A DNA stretch of 64,000 nucleotides, from assembly GCA_963575745.1 (NCBI GenBank), contig CAUYUJ010017838.1:194501-258500 (forward strand), read 5' to 3'. The DNA comes from Prorocentrum cordatum (Eukaryota > Sar > Dinophyceae > Prorocentrales > Prorocentraceae). Every line of letters starts with the position of its first letter. Positions within the stretch are counted from its first letter, which is position 1. Position numbers and translations under genes: made by a program. Below the pieces are notes generated by a model. It worked only from the letters and a program-made list of their open reading frames with translations. It did not search any database and was not told the origin of the DNA. Below are positions 41,916-64,000 of the stretch, piece after piece.

Positions 41916-43381
41916 CATAGCCCTATAGCCCTATGGCCCTATAGCCCTATAGCCCTATAGCCCCATAGCCCCATAGCCCCATAGCCCCATAGCCCAATAG
42001 CCCTACTGCTCGATAACCCTACAGCCTTATAGCCTTATAGCCTGATGGTCCTATCGTCCTAGAGGCCTATATCTGCATAGCCATTTAGCCCTATAGGCCT
42101 ACAGCCCTATAGCACTATATGCCTATAGCCCTATAGGCCTACAGGCTCATAGTCCTATAGCCCTATAGCCCTATGGTCCGATAGCCCTATAGCCCTGAAG
42201 ACTCATAGCCCTATGGCCCTATAGCGCTATAGCCCCATAGCCTCATAGACCCATAGACCTATAGCCCTATAGCCTCATAGCCTTATGGACCCATAGCCCA
42301 ATAGCCCAATAGCCATCTAGTTAAATATCCCTATAGTTCTACAGCCCTATATATCCATAGCCTTATAGCCTGATAGCCGTACAGCCCTATCGTCCAAGAG
42401 CCCTATAGCTCTATATGCCTAAACCCTATGGCCCTATAGCCCGATAGCCCTATGGCCCCATAGCCCTATAGCCGAATAGCCCCAATAGCCAAATATCGCA
42501 ATAGCCCAATAGCCCTTTAGCCCTATACCCCTATAGCTCTGTAGCCCTACAGCAGTACAGCCTGATAGCCCTATAGCCCTATAGTCCTGTAGCGCTGTAG
42601 CTCTATATGCCTACAGCCCTATAGCCCTAGAGCCCCATAGCCCTGTATCCCAATATCCCTATGGTCCTATAGACCTATAGCCCCATGGCCCTGTAGACTC
42701 AAGGCCCTATGGCCATATAGCCCTATAGTCCCATAGTCCTGTAGTCCTATAGCCCCATAGCCCTATGGCCCCATAGCCCAATAGCCCAAGAGCCCTCTAG
42801 CTCTATAGTCATATAGCCTTCTAGCCTTATAGCCCTATAGCCCTACCGGCGTAAAACTCTATAGCTCTATAGGCCTATAGCCCTACAACTCTATATATGC
42901 CTATAGCCCCATGGCCCGATAGCCCCATAGCTCGATAGCCTCATAGCCCCATAGCCCTTTAGCCCTATATCCCCATAGCCCTGTAGCCCTATAGCAATAT
43001 AGCCTTATAGCCCTATTGCCCTATAGCCGTATAGTCCTATAGCCCTATAGCTCTCTCTCTATATATAGATATATGCCTATAGCCCTAGAGCCCCATACCC
43101 CTGTATCCCTATAGCCCTGTAGCCCTATGGTCCCATATACCTATAGCCCGTAGCCCGTCAGGCTCATAGCCCTATGACCCTGTAGCCCTATAGCCCTATA
43201 GCCCCACAGCCCCAGAGCCCCAGAGCCCTAGAGCCCTACAGCCCTATAGCACTATGGTCCTATAGCCCAAATAACCCTATAGCCCTATAGACCTATAGTT
43301 CTAGGGCCCTATAGCCCTATAGTTCCACAGCCCTATAGCCCCATAACCCCATCGCCCCATAGCCCTATGGCCTGATAGCCC
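41916..43381. repeat. Large 8-base satellite ATAGCCCT
   Basis: About 1.47 kb, some 180 degenerate copies of ATAGCCCT. On minus the unit is AGGGCTAT, so GGG triplets are spaced by about five bases along the whole array, a pattern able to form G-quadruplexes. No open frame of note is present. It is unlike the plant/dinoflagellate telomere repeat TTTAGGG except for the shared AGGG. Confidence 0.95.
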
Positions 43382-43385
43382 AAAA

Positions 43386-43640
43386 AGGAGTTTGACTGAG
43401 GTTTTTCTCCAGTGTCACGAGTAGTACCCTCCTGTCTCCCCTGAGGGCGTCTGGAAGATATCCGGCCCCACTCCGCGCATTGTTTTTTACACACAGGATT
43501 CCCCGGAATCGGGTTTTCGCTTTAGTTTTGTTAGAAATGTTGCCCCCGCTGAAATGCTGGCCCAATTTCTGCGCCTCTGGTTGTTCCAAAAAGCGCTCCC
43601 GCTGCAGTTGTCGGTCCTTCCACACGGGCTCCAAAATCTA
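43386..43640 (-). other. Short unassigned stretch between the satellite and the C-run
   Basis: The minus strand has an 89-codon frame (GRILCVKNNARSGAGYL-like region, VLLVTLEKNLSQTPFW). It is less GC-rich than its surroundings. I cannot assign it. Confidence 0.25.
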
Positions 43641-43645
43641 AAAAA

Positions 43646-43647
<2 letters not shown>

Positions 43648-43694
<47 letters not shown>
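43648..43694. repeat. C homopolymer of 47 bases
   Basis: An unbroken C-run on plus, at the left edge of the segmental duplication that contains the first 90-base array. The true length is hard to sequence and may be wrong in the assembly. Confidence 0.95.
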
Positions 43695-43696
<2 letters not shown>

Positions 43697-43706
43697 GAAA
43701 AAAATT

Positions 43707-45712
43707 AGCCAGACGAAAGACCCAACCATATGCAGGTGTGAGTACCGCAATTGTGATTCCCTTTTTTCGGTGGTGATCCCTATGGGGCAACGAACCGTGC
43801 GTGGTGTGCCGAAATGAATGGTTTGGTACACAACGCGAACGAAAACGATTGATCTGAATACGTAGGGAGACTGAGCGCGGGTGAATCTGAGCGCGAGTGC
43901 GTCTGACTGTGAATGAATCTGCGTGCGAGCGAGCCTACGTGCATGAATGCGAGTATACCAATGCATGGTGCAATTGTAAATGAATGCTAATAGTTTGTGA
44001 ATGACTGCCTCTGAGTACTCGTGACGCTGGGCGTGGCCGCCGCAAGGAGCTTCCCCGGGACTCCCCGACGGCATCGCCCGAGCGCCGCGACGCCACCGCG
44101 AGGATCGCGCCCGCTTCCTCCCCTTCTTTTACTCCCTCTTTGCCCGCGCACTCGAAAGTCCAAAGCTGCGGGCGCAGCGCAGCGCGGAGTCCCAGCGACG
44201 CGCGCAGGTCGCCCCGGAGGGGTCCCAGCGACGCGCGCGGGTCGTCCGCTGCGCGCAGCAAAGAGAGCTAGCTGGCTGGCTGATAGCGGGCAAGGCTCTT
44301 GCCGCTCGGCAGAGCGACGACGGGCGAGGGAGGCGCGGAACTCCGACGACCTCCGACGGAGGTGTACTGGGTAGGGGAGACGCGTGCGGACTGCGCCACG
44401 GGGACCTTCGGTGGAGCTCCCTATGGGGCCACGAAGCGCGTGAAGGGTGTGCCGAAATGGGTGTGCGGGACGCATGCGGGCACACCCGCTGGGACCTTCG
44501 GTGGAGTTCCTTATGGGGCCACGAAACGTGTGAGGGGTGTGACGAAATGGGTGTGCGGGACGCATGCGGGCACACCCACTGGGACCTTCGGTGGAGCTCC
44601 CTATGAGGACACGAAGCGTGTGAGGGGTGTGCCGAAATGGGTGTGCGGGCCGCATGAGGGCACACCCACTGGGACCTTCGGTGGAGCTCCCTATGGGGCC
44701 ACGAAGCGTGTGAGGGGTGTGCCGAAATGGGTGTGCGGGACGCATGCGGGACTGGACCTTCGGTGGAGTGCCGCCTAAATGGGTGTGCGGGACGCATGCG
44801 GGCACACCCACTGGGACCTTCGGTGGAGCTCCCTATGGGGCCACGAAACGTGTGAGGGGTGTGCCGAAATGGGTGTGCGGGACGCATGCGGGCACACCCA
44901 CTGGGACCTTCGGTGGAGCTCCCATGGGGCCACGAAACGTGTGAGGGGTGTGCCGAAATGGGTGTGCGGGACGCATGCGGGCACACCCACTGGGACCTTC
45001 GGTGGAGCTCCCTATGGGGCCACGAAACGTGTGAGGGGTGTGCCGAAATGGGTGTGCGGGACGCATGCACTGGGGCCTTCGGTGGAGCTCCCCATGGGGC
45101 CACGAAGCGTGTGAGGGGTGTGCCTAAATGGGTGTGCGGGACGCATGCGGGCACACCCGCTGGGACCTTCGGTGGAGCCCTGTATGGGGCCACGGAACGC
45201 GTGGGGGGGGTGTGCCGAAATGGGCGTGCGGGACGCATGCGTGCACACCCACTGGGACCTTCGGTGGGGCTCCCTATGGGGCCACGAAACGTGTGAGGGG
45301 TGTGCCGAAGTGGGTGTGCGGGACGCATGCGGGCACACCAACTGGGACCTTCGGTGGAGCTCCCTATGGGGCCACGAAGCGCGTGAAGGGTGTGCCGAAA
45401 TGGGTGTGCGGGACGCATGCGGGCACACCCACTGGGGCCTTCGGTGGAGCTCCCTATGGGGACACGAAACGTGTGAGGGGTGTGCCGAAATGTGTGTGCG
45501 GGACGCATGAGGGCACACCCACTGGGGCCTTCGGAGGAGCTCCCTATGGGGCCACAAAACCTGTGAGGGGTGTGCCGAAATGGGTGTGCGGGACGCATGC
45601 GGGCACACCCACTGGGAGGGGGGCAGCGGGAAGATGGGAACGCGGGGCGCTGTCTCTTCAAAACGAGGACCCAACACCACAGGATGGTTGGGAAAACCAT
45701 AGGAAGTGATTA
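43707..45712. repeat. Segmental duplication with 90-base satellite, copy A
   Basis: A left flank of about 670 bases (ACCCAACCATATGCAGG at 43720 to CTAGCTGGCTGGCTG) is followed by about 13.5 copies of a 90-base unit from 44401 to 45615, then AAAACGAGGACCCAACACCA and CAGGATGGTTGGGAAAA. The unit reads GGGACCTTCGGTGGAGCTCC, CTATGGGGCCACGAAACGTG and so on. Spacing is exactly 90 in most copies. Since 90 is 30 codons, five or six frames stay open. Confidence 0.9.
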
Positions 45713-46357
45713 CACATTCGATGTCGATTCGTTGATTTTGGGCGCCGTTGTTATCAGGAAGTATCAAGCGGGAGCCTCGTTTCTGCTTTGAGAAGGCAAT
45801 GTCGAAAGCAGAGCCAGCGGGTGCTCTCCATCAGCCCCGCCTTGTGTGAGCTTTTCGGGCGGCCCAAGGAGCTAGGCTGGGAGCCACGACTCCAGACCGG
45901 CCCAGACCTCTCAAAGACGATCCACTTACCCTCCAAGGAACCCGGCGCCATGCCATAACATGCTGTGCGGTATTGTGTTCTGCACAGCTGTCCGATGCCA
46001 TGCTTTGCGTTGCAATGCTTTGTGATGCAATGCCTCACTGCAAATTGCCACGCCATGCTATGGCATGCTACGCTCTGCCGTGCTCTTCTACCCTATGCCA
46101 TGCCGTGCTCTACCATGCATCGCGTACCCTCTCGCGATCATTGCCCTGCTCGACATCCGACTGTGCGAATAGAGAAGATAGTTACCCCATGGTAAGGGAT
46201 GGGAGGGAGGGATAGGACGTCAGATATGACGCAAGCGCACCTAGCTTGCCTCCTGCCCCTCCCCCCTCTCCTATGGAAGGGGGGGGGGGAACGAGGTGGA
46301 TCTGTATAGCTGCCCTCTGAGAGGCAGGGCGGTCCGCTGAGAAGGCAGGCGGGCGTC

Positions 46358-46576
46358 TCAGAAGGGCTCGGAAGCTTCCAAGAGATTGCATCCTTGAGGG
46401 CGGGAGGGCTCATGAGGAGCATCGGGCCACCTCGGTAGGACGAGGGTGTCAGGATACGGCTGGCTCGGGGTACGTTCCAGGAAGTCCCAACGATCTGGCG
46501 GCCCCAGCTTCTGGAGCACAGTGCCGAGCAACAGGGAACCCAGGAAATCCTGGACATCCTGGAACTCTTGCAACAT
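46358..46576 (-). CDS. Candidate terminal exon of an unknown protein
   Basis: The minus strand reads MLQEFQDVQDFLGSLLLGTV, LQKLGPPDRWDFLERTPSQP and ends CNLLEASEPF with a stop. The composition is ordinary and protein-like, unlike its flanks. An overlapping frame upstream (46584-46700: SRVWRLLGTFLKVVGARKEA) may be part of the same gene after a frameshift or splice. Confidence 0.35.
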   Translation of the reverse strand: MLQEFQDVQDFLGSLLLGTVLQKLGPPDRWDFLERTPSQPYPDTLVLPRWPDAPHEPSRPQGCNLLEASEPF

Positions 46577-47106
46577 AGCGTTGTCATGATTTCTTGTCCA
46601 CCTGCCTCATGGAAGACCGCCCCGCCTCCTTCCGCGCGCCAACGACCTTGAGGAATGTGCCCAGGAGTCTCCAGACCCTCGAGGAATCCTTATCTGTCGC
46701 CGCGCCATTTGTTCTCGACGCGCCCAAAATGGACGACGCCGACACCACAGCAATCCCACGGCAAGCCCTGCGCACAGCGACCGACACCGCGGCAAACCAA
46801 TGGCGAACCCACCGCGTCCGAAGCGGCGTTTGCCCTGGTGGCCGAGGCGCCCTCCCCAAAAAGTAAGGCGGCGCGTCGGAACAAACGGCGCGGGGGCATC
46901 TGATGAGGGCGGCGGTGATGTCCATGGCCACCCCACGATTGGCGTTCCGTCAGCTTCCAGACACGGGATTCCTCGTCATTTCGGGGAGACGAAGGACTCG
47001 GATTCGGGGACTCGGGTTGGCTCGACGGGGCCGTCAGGATAATGACGAGACCCAATCTGAAATCTGACGCGAACTCCCGCTGCAAACATCAAAAACAAAT
47101 TAGCCT

Positions 47107-49238
47107 GACGAGGGACCCAACCATATGCAGGTGCGAGTACCGCAATAGTGATTCATTTTTTCGGTGGCGATCCCTATGAGGCAACGAACCGTGCTAGGGG
47201 CGTGCCGACATGAGTGGCGTGGTACACAAAGTGAACGAAAACGATTGATCTGAGTACGTAGGGAGACTGAGCGCGGGTGAATCTGCGCGCGTGCGTCTGA
47301 CTGTGAATGATCTGCGTGCGAGCGAGTCTACGTGCATGAATGCGAATATGACAAAGCGTGGTGCAAATGTGTATGAATGCCAATAGTTTGACAACGACTG
47401 CCTCTGAATACTCGTGACGCTGGGCGTGGCCGCCGCAAGGAGCTTCCCCGGGACTCCCCGACGGCATCGCCCGCGCGCCGCGACGCCAATGTCGGCGCGC
47501 CCCCCCGCGAGGATCGCGCCCGCTTCCTCCCCTTCCTTTACTCCCTCTTTGCCCGCGCACTCAAAAGTCCAAGGCTGCGGGAGCAGCGCAGCGCGGAGCC
47601 CCCGCGACGCGCGCAGGTCACCCCGGAGGGGTCCCAGCGACGCGCGCGGGTCGTCCACTGCGCGGAGCGAAGAGAGCTAGCTGGCTGGCTGATAGCGGGC
47701 AAGGCTCTTGCCGCTGGGCAGAGCGACGACGGGCGAGCGAGGCGCTGGGCGGAACGCAGCACGGAGCCCCCGCGACGCGCGCAGGTCGCCCCGGAGGAGT
47801 CCCAGCGACGCGCGCGGGTCGCCCGCTGCGCGGAGCAAAGAGAGCTAGCTGGCTGGCTGGGACCTGCGGTGGGGCTCCATATGGGGCCACGTAACGCTGT
47901 ACTGGGCAAAGGAGACGCATGTGGACTGCGCCACGGGGACCTTCGGTGGAGCTCCCTATGGGGCCACGAAACGTGTGAGGGATGTGCCGGAATGGGTGTG
48001 CGGGACGCATGCGGGCACACCCACTGAGACCTTCGGTGGAGCTCCCTATGGGGCCACGAAACGTGTGAGGGGTGGGACGACATGTGTGTGCGGGACGCAT
48101 GCGGGCACACCCACTGGGACCTTCGGTGGAGCCCCCTATGGGGCCACGAAACGTGTGAGGGGTGTGCCGAAATGGGTGTGCGGGACGCATGCGGGCACAC
48201 CCACTGGGACCTTCGGTGGAGCTCCCTATGGGGCCACGAAACGTGTGAGGGGTGTGCCGAAATGGGTGTGCGGGACGCATGCGGGCACACCCACTGGGAC
48301 CTTCGGTGGAGCTCCCTATGGGGCCACGAAACGTGTGAGGGGTGGGCCGAAATGGGTGTGCGGGACGCATGCGGGCACACCCACTGAGACCTTCGGTGGA
48401 GCTCCCTATGGGGCCACGAAACGTGTGAGGGGTGTGCCGAAATGGGTGTGCGGGACGCATGCGGGCACACCCACTGGGACCTTCGGTGGAGTTCCCTATG
48501 GGGCCACGAATAGTGTGAAGGGTGTGCCAAAATGGGTGTGCGGGACGCATGCGGGCACACCCACTGGGACCTTCGGTGGAGCTCCCTATGGGGCCACGAA
48601 ACGTGTGAGGGGTGTGCCGAAATGGGTGTGCGGGACGCATGCGGGCACACCCACTGGGACCTTCGGTGGAGCCCCCTATGGGGCCACGAAACGTGTGAGG
48701 GGTGTGCCGAAATGGGTGTGCGGGACGCATGCGGGCACACCCACTGGGACCTTCGGTGGAGCTCCCTATGGGGCCACGAAACGTGTGAGGGGTGTGCCGA
48801 ATGGGTGTGCGGGACGCATGCGGGCTGGGATGGAGCTATGGGGCCACGAAACGTGTGAGGGTGTGCCGAAATGGGTGTGCGGGACGCATGCGGGCACACC
48901 CACTGGGCCTTCGGTGGAGCTCCCTATGGGGCCACGAAGCGTGTGAGGGGTGTGCCGAAATGAGTGTGCGGGACGCATGCGGGCACACGCACTGGGACCT
49001 TCGGTGGAGCTCCCTATGGGGTCACGAAACGTGTGAGGGGTGTGCCGACATGGGTGGTGATAATGATGATGACGACAGATGATGATGACGATGACGATGA
49101 TGGGGATGATGACGATGATGATGAAGATGGGAGGAGGGAGGGGGCAGCGGGAAGGAAGGAAGGAACGCGGGGCGACGTCTCTTCAAAACGAGGACCCAAC
49201 ACCACAGGATGGTTGGGAAAAACAAACCGTCAAAACTC
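47107..49238. repeat. Segmental duplication with 90-base satellite, copy B
   Basis: The same order as copy A: the left flank (47112-47860, with one extra internal duplication of a CGCGACGCGCGCAGGTC segment), about 12.4 units of 90 bases (47937-49045), a GATGAC tract (49055-49135) and the same right flank (49163-49222). The units inside copy B are more alike than those of copy A, which suggests recent homogenisation. Confidence 0.9.
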
Positions 49239-49331
49239 AGGAAGGCTCAGTCAAAAAGCGCCAGCAAAAATGAGTTCTGGCGAGCTCAAGTCTTACGTCT
49301 CCCCGATCCTCATCCAGTGCCCTCACTTGGC

Positions 49332-49492
49332 GGCGCGCAGAGGTGGGTAGGGGGAGGGGGAAAGGCTTCTCAGAAGGGAGCTGCTTCTCAGAAGGCGCCG
49401 GCCTCACACCTACAGACGAGGCCCTCGCCTTCTAAGAAGCAGGGTGCTGATAAGAAGCCTTCCCCCCTCCCCCCTCACCCCCCTCTGCGCGA
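49332..49492. mobile_element. Short inverted-repeat (MITE-like) element, second copy
   Basis: The left arm GTAGGGGGAGGGGGAAAGGC and the right arm inverse (GAAGCCTTCCCCCCTCCCCC) match the element at 19056-19186 in ends, length and inside sequence (CGCCTTCTAAGAAG). CGCGCAGAGG and its inverse CCTCTGCGCG mark the outer limits. Confidence 0.7.
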
Positions 49493-49697
49493 GGCCGACT
49501 CACCGTGCTAGAACATCCCTGGCACGACAGAGCGAATTCGGGCCCCGCACCGAGGCCGACACCGGCCTGGCAACGCCAGGGCCGCACGGCACGCGCAGAG
49601 GCCGGAGGTGTCCAACTGAACATGTCTGCCCGCCAGTGGCGAATTCTGTCCGACGGGGCAAAAGTCGAGGAACAAAGCATGAATGAAACATGACCTT

Positions 49698-49829
49698 CCA
49701 GCGGTCCGCGCGGATTTCTCGGATCTGCGCTGGAGCCCCCTGATGGCGCCTCCGGCGCCGCCCCGTGCGCACTCCGCGTGCAAGGGAGGGGGGGTCCAGC
49801 GCCGATCCAAGCAATCAACGCGCAACTCT
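49698..49829. mobile_element. Inverted-repeat element, GGATCGGCGCTGGA type
   Basis: The left end GCGGATTTCTCGGATCTGCG continues CTGGAGCCCCC; the right end GGGGGTCCAGCGCCGATCCA continues AGCAATCAACGCG. They are inverted copies of about 30 bases. A related segment is inside the introner-like intron at 21280-21345. Confidence 0.6.
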
Positions 49830-50181
49830 GAAAATGCATGTTTGCAGAACTGTTGTTCCTAGGGCTAAAACGTGTGCCCCAATTTGCGCTGCAGAGTCGA
49901 CGAGAAGGAAGCGGCAGTGGCGAGGACGGAGCACGGAGGAGGAGGTCCACCATCGGGCGGAGGGGACGAGAGAGGGATCGGGAAAGCGAGCGCTTACGGA
50001 AGATCGGCTGCATATAAATAGCTGGCTTTGCTTGCTGGGCGCCTCGAAGCGCCAGCAATGACCATGCATCGAAGAATGTGCCAAGCGGCGGGGTCGAAAC
50101 CGGTTGCGTGCAGCAGATTTCGTATAGCCCCCTTTCCATCACCCCCCACTGTTCTCCCCGACATGAGTGAGATTGGCGAGC

Positions 50182-61899
<11,718 letters not shown>

Positions 61900-61959
61900 C
61901 TCGATGGGGGCGTGGAGGGGGAGAACGGGAGGGAAGGTGAGATACATTCACACGGCCGG

Positions 61960-62575
61960 AGTGGAGGAGGATGGGGGAGGAGGATGAGCAGGATGAGGAG
62001 GAGGCGGAGGAGGAAGGGGGAGGAGGAGGGGGAGGAGAAAGAGTAGGAGAAGAAGGACGATAAGGCGGACGACGAGGAAAAGGACGAGGAGTATGAGGAC
62101 GTGAAGGAGGAGGAGGAGGAGGAGGAGAAGGACGAGGAGGAGGAGGATAATGATACTGAGAAGAAGAGGAGGATGAGGAGAAGGAGGAGGAAGAGAAGGA
62201 TCAGGAAGCATAGTGAGGAAGCAAGTTGATAAGGAGGATGAAAAGGAGGAGGTGTAGGAGGAGCAGAGAGAGGAGGATGAGGAGGATGAGGATAAGGAGG
62301 ATGGCAGGAGGGCGCGGAGGGAGAGGAGGATGAGGAGAAGAAGGAGGCAGAGGAAGAGGATGAGGAGGAGCAGGAGGACTAGAACTATAGCCACGAGGAG
62401 GAGGAGAAGAGGAGGAGGAGGAGGAGAAGGATGAGGAGGACGAGGAGGAGGGCAAGGAAGGAGGAGGAGGAGGAGGGCGAGGAGGAAGGAGGAGGAGGAG
62501 GACGAGGAGGAGGAGGAGGAAGACGAGGAGGAGGAGAAGGAGGGGGAGGAGGAGGAGGATGGGGAGGAGGAAGGG
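61960..62575. repeat. GGA/GAG triplet tract of about 600 bases
   Basis: The longest purine tract in the window: GGA, GAG and AAG triplets on plus, so a polypyrimidine tract on the coding (minus) strand just upstream of the N-terminal GH7 exon. Confidence 0.9.
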
Positions 62576-62769
62576 GATTGTTTTGCTGTAGACGGCAACC
62601 GGCACGACCGCAAAAGCGTCGCGGCGGCTGGGCAGCAGGCTGGCGCAGCGGGTCAGGCGGAGGAGGAGGAGCAGGTTGAACCAACAATGCTCAAGCCGCC
62701 GAAAACCTGGTGCACCCAGATATATGTGGTGGAGGCCTGGTAGGTCCCACCCGGCTCTGCGAAGCTCAC

Positions 62770-62880
62770 CTGGTAATCTAAAAAGTCGTCCAGGACCGAC
62801 TTCCTGACCCTCTCATGCATGAAGTTCGAGGCGAGGATACGAAGCTTATTCCCGCTGGCTGGCTCAATCAAGGCGCACGT
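62770..62880 (-). CDS. Exon of an unknown protein
   Basis: The minus strand reads IEPASGNKLRILASNFMHER, then VRKSVLDDFLDYQ, and ends at a consensus donor (TACCAG followed by GTGAGC). The upstream border is not fixed. The sequence does not look like the N-terminus of a GH7 enzyme, so it may be the next gene on the same strand. Function unknown. Confidence 0.5.
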
Positions 62881-63097
62881 GGTCCAGCAACCGCAGCTTG
62901 GCGAGCATCTCGGAAGAGGCCTAGGACAACTCGTCAGCAGTGTAGGAGGCACCATGCGCGGAAACAGAAGAAAGAACCGTGCAAGTAACTGCCGCACTCT
63001 CCGACTTCAGCTGACACGTGCCTGAAAATGGTAGAACAGGACGCAAATGATCAACAGCATGCGACGATGAAGCTGCGGTCGAGGCGGGCACCTCCAT

Positions 63098-63796
63098 CTA
63101 CCGTTCCCCCCTTTCCTGCTTGTTCTTATCTGTATGCTTCCTATTGCGGTTCTTGGGCTTGGGCTTCCTCACGCGGGCGCCCTTGTCGCTGGAAGTGTCG
63201 AACTTCTGGACCTCTCGGGCGAGCACGCTCGAATAGTTGGCAGCGGAGGGGCAACCATCTGCCTGCCTTTCAAAGCCCACCACATCTTCACCCGTGGGTC
63301 GCTCAAGTAAGGGTCCTGGTCCAAGCGGAACACCCCGGGCGGTAGCGGAGTCGGTAGCGGCGGCTTCGGGTAGACCGTCTCCCTCCTCTCCGTCTTCTTT
63401 TTATTCCCCTTCATCCTCGGCTCATTGTAATTATTGTGCATGTTGCCGTACTTCGTCTTCTTCTTCTTCTTCTTCTTGGAAAACGTCTTGCTCTTCACGC
63501 GGAGCTTGGGCACCGTAGGCCTGCGAGGGGTCGACGAACTGCGCCCCGAACGCGGTGGCGGAGGCGGTACCAGCAAGGGCCCCTTCCACAGCGAGGGCGC
63601 CAGCGGCAGCGGGATCGTCACGACGTCCCCGCTCTCCCGCTTGAACACCACCGACTCCGTGCCTCGCTAGAAGGTCATGGGCGAAGTCATTGTTGACCAC
63701 GACGACGTCCACCTCAACCTCCACGGCGAACTCAAACTCGGTGATCTCCCGCAAGAGCTCCGGACTCACCAGCTCCTGAGGTACAAATACGCGCAT
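63098..63796 (-). CDS. Unknown protein, frame changes inside
   Basis: Three minus frames follow each other. First, 63796-63665: MRVFVPQELVSPELLREITE, FEFAVEVEVDVVVVNNDFAH, DLLAR. Second, to about 63245: TESVVFKRESGDVVTIPLPL, VPKLRVKSKTFSKKKKKKKT and VFRLDQDPYLSDPRVKMWWA. Third, to 63098: CPSAANYSSVLAREVQKFDT, then VRKPKPKNRNRKHTDKNKQE. Each is protein-like and they fit end to end, so either small introns, sequencing errors or mutation separate them. DVVVVNNDF recalls the C-terminus of guanylate kinases (VIVNDD), but nothing else in the sequence supports that. Confidence 0.4.
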
Positions 63797-64000
63797 GCAC
63801 CACGGCGCCCTTCAAAAAGCGGACGTGCAGCAAATCTGGTCCAGCCCCAGGGCGCTCAGGATCGGACCCCCGCGCGCGGCCCGGCGCGCGGCGCTGCTCG
63901 AGCCCGAACAGCGGCTTGAGGAGGAGGAGGAGAAGGAGGAGAAGGAGGAGGAAGAGGGGTCGCGGCAGGAAGATGGGGAAGGGCAGGGCGGGGAGAGGAA

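Noticed and set aside
41916-43381. Telomere or internal telomere repeat
   Set aside because: The unit is ATAGCCCT (8 bases), not the CCCTAAA type expected in dinoflagellates.
44401-45615. CRISPR array
   Set aside because: The repeat is continuous without unique spacers, and the sequence is eukaryotic.
47538-48899. Large open frames of 340-523 codons over the two 90-base arrays
   Set aside because: The repeat length is a multiple of three, so nearly every frame is open. Substitutions show no codon preference that I can see, and the frames have no start context or domain.

Overview
This window reads as nuclear DNA of a dinoflagellate. The evidence: relict copies of the dinoflagellate trans-spliced leader lie in tandem upstream of a retrotransposon (16299-16335); the genes are split by short introns with GT-AG and GC-AG borders; a family-7 cellulase with a cellulose-binding module is present; and the DNA is GC-rich and dominated by retroelements and short satellites. 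A thecate lineage such as Prorocentrum would fit, but the sequence alone does not name the species. Every coding exon and retroelement I can defend is on the minus strand, as expected of dinoflagellate one-directional gene arrays.

Layout. 0-3.3 kb: exons of one or two unknown genes separated by GGA and GA repeats. 3.6-7.8 kb: a decayed copia-type gag-protease-integrase element cut off before reverse transcriptase. 7.8-11.3 kb: repeats only. 11.3-16.3 kb: a decayed LINE-type retrotransposon whose 5' end carries two generations of spliced leader. 17.3-21.6 kb: a chain of exons of an unknown gene, or more than one, whose introns are built from short mobile elements. 21.8-26 kb: degenerate CCAAGACGGCC minisatellites and segmental duplications, including a duplicated zinc-ribbon-like fragment. 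26.5-27.2 kb: a long palindrome and two small exons. 28-34.1 kb: satellites. 34.5-36.6 kb: a short gene start with a signal peptide between two direct copies of a 290-bp repeat. 36.6-41.9 kb: little that can be read. 41.9-49.2 kb: an 8-bp satellite and two 90-bp satellite arrays inside a segmental duplication. 50.2-61.9 kb: a GH7 cellulase gene; its first intron is about 9 kb and holds a complete but decayed LINE, itself interrupted by a satellite-filled inverted-repeat element. 62.7-63.8 kb: exons of unknown genes.

The most interesting result is a family of short inverted-repeat elements that form introns. At least five introns in the minus-strand genes (17435-17615, 20172-20878, 21132-21416, 50237-50596, 52566-52689) share related sequence and end in the same way, with a GCAGCGGTATC-like block, a short T/C-rich stretch and CCCCAG, followed at once by the next exon. 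In most cases the reading frame is kept across the junction. This is the pattern of introners, mobile elements that create introns as they insert. A second palindromic module (GGGGTCGGAGGA...) sits in two of the same introns.

Limits: exon borders were read by eye, no similarity search was run, and most exons could not be given a function.
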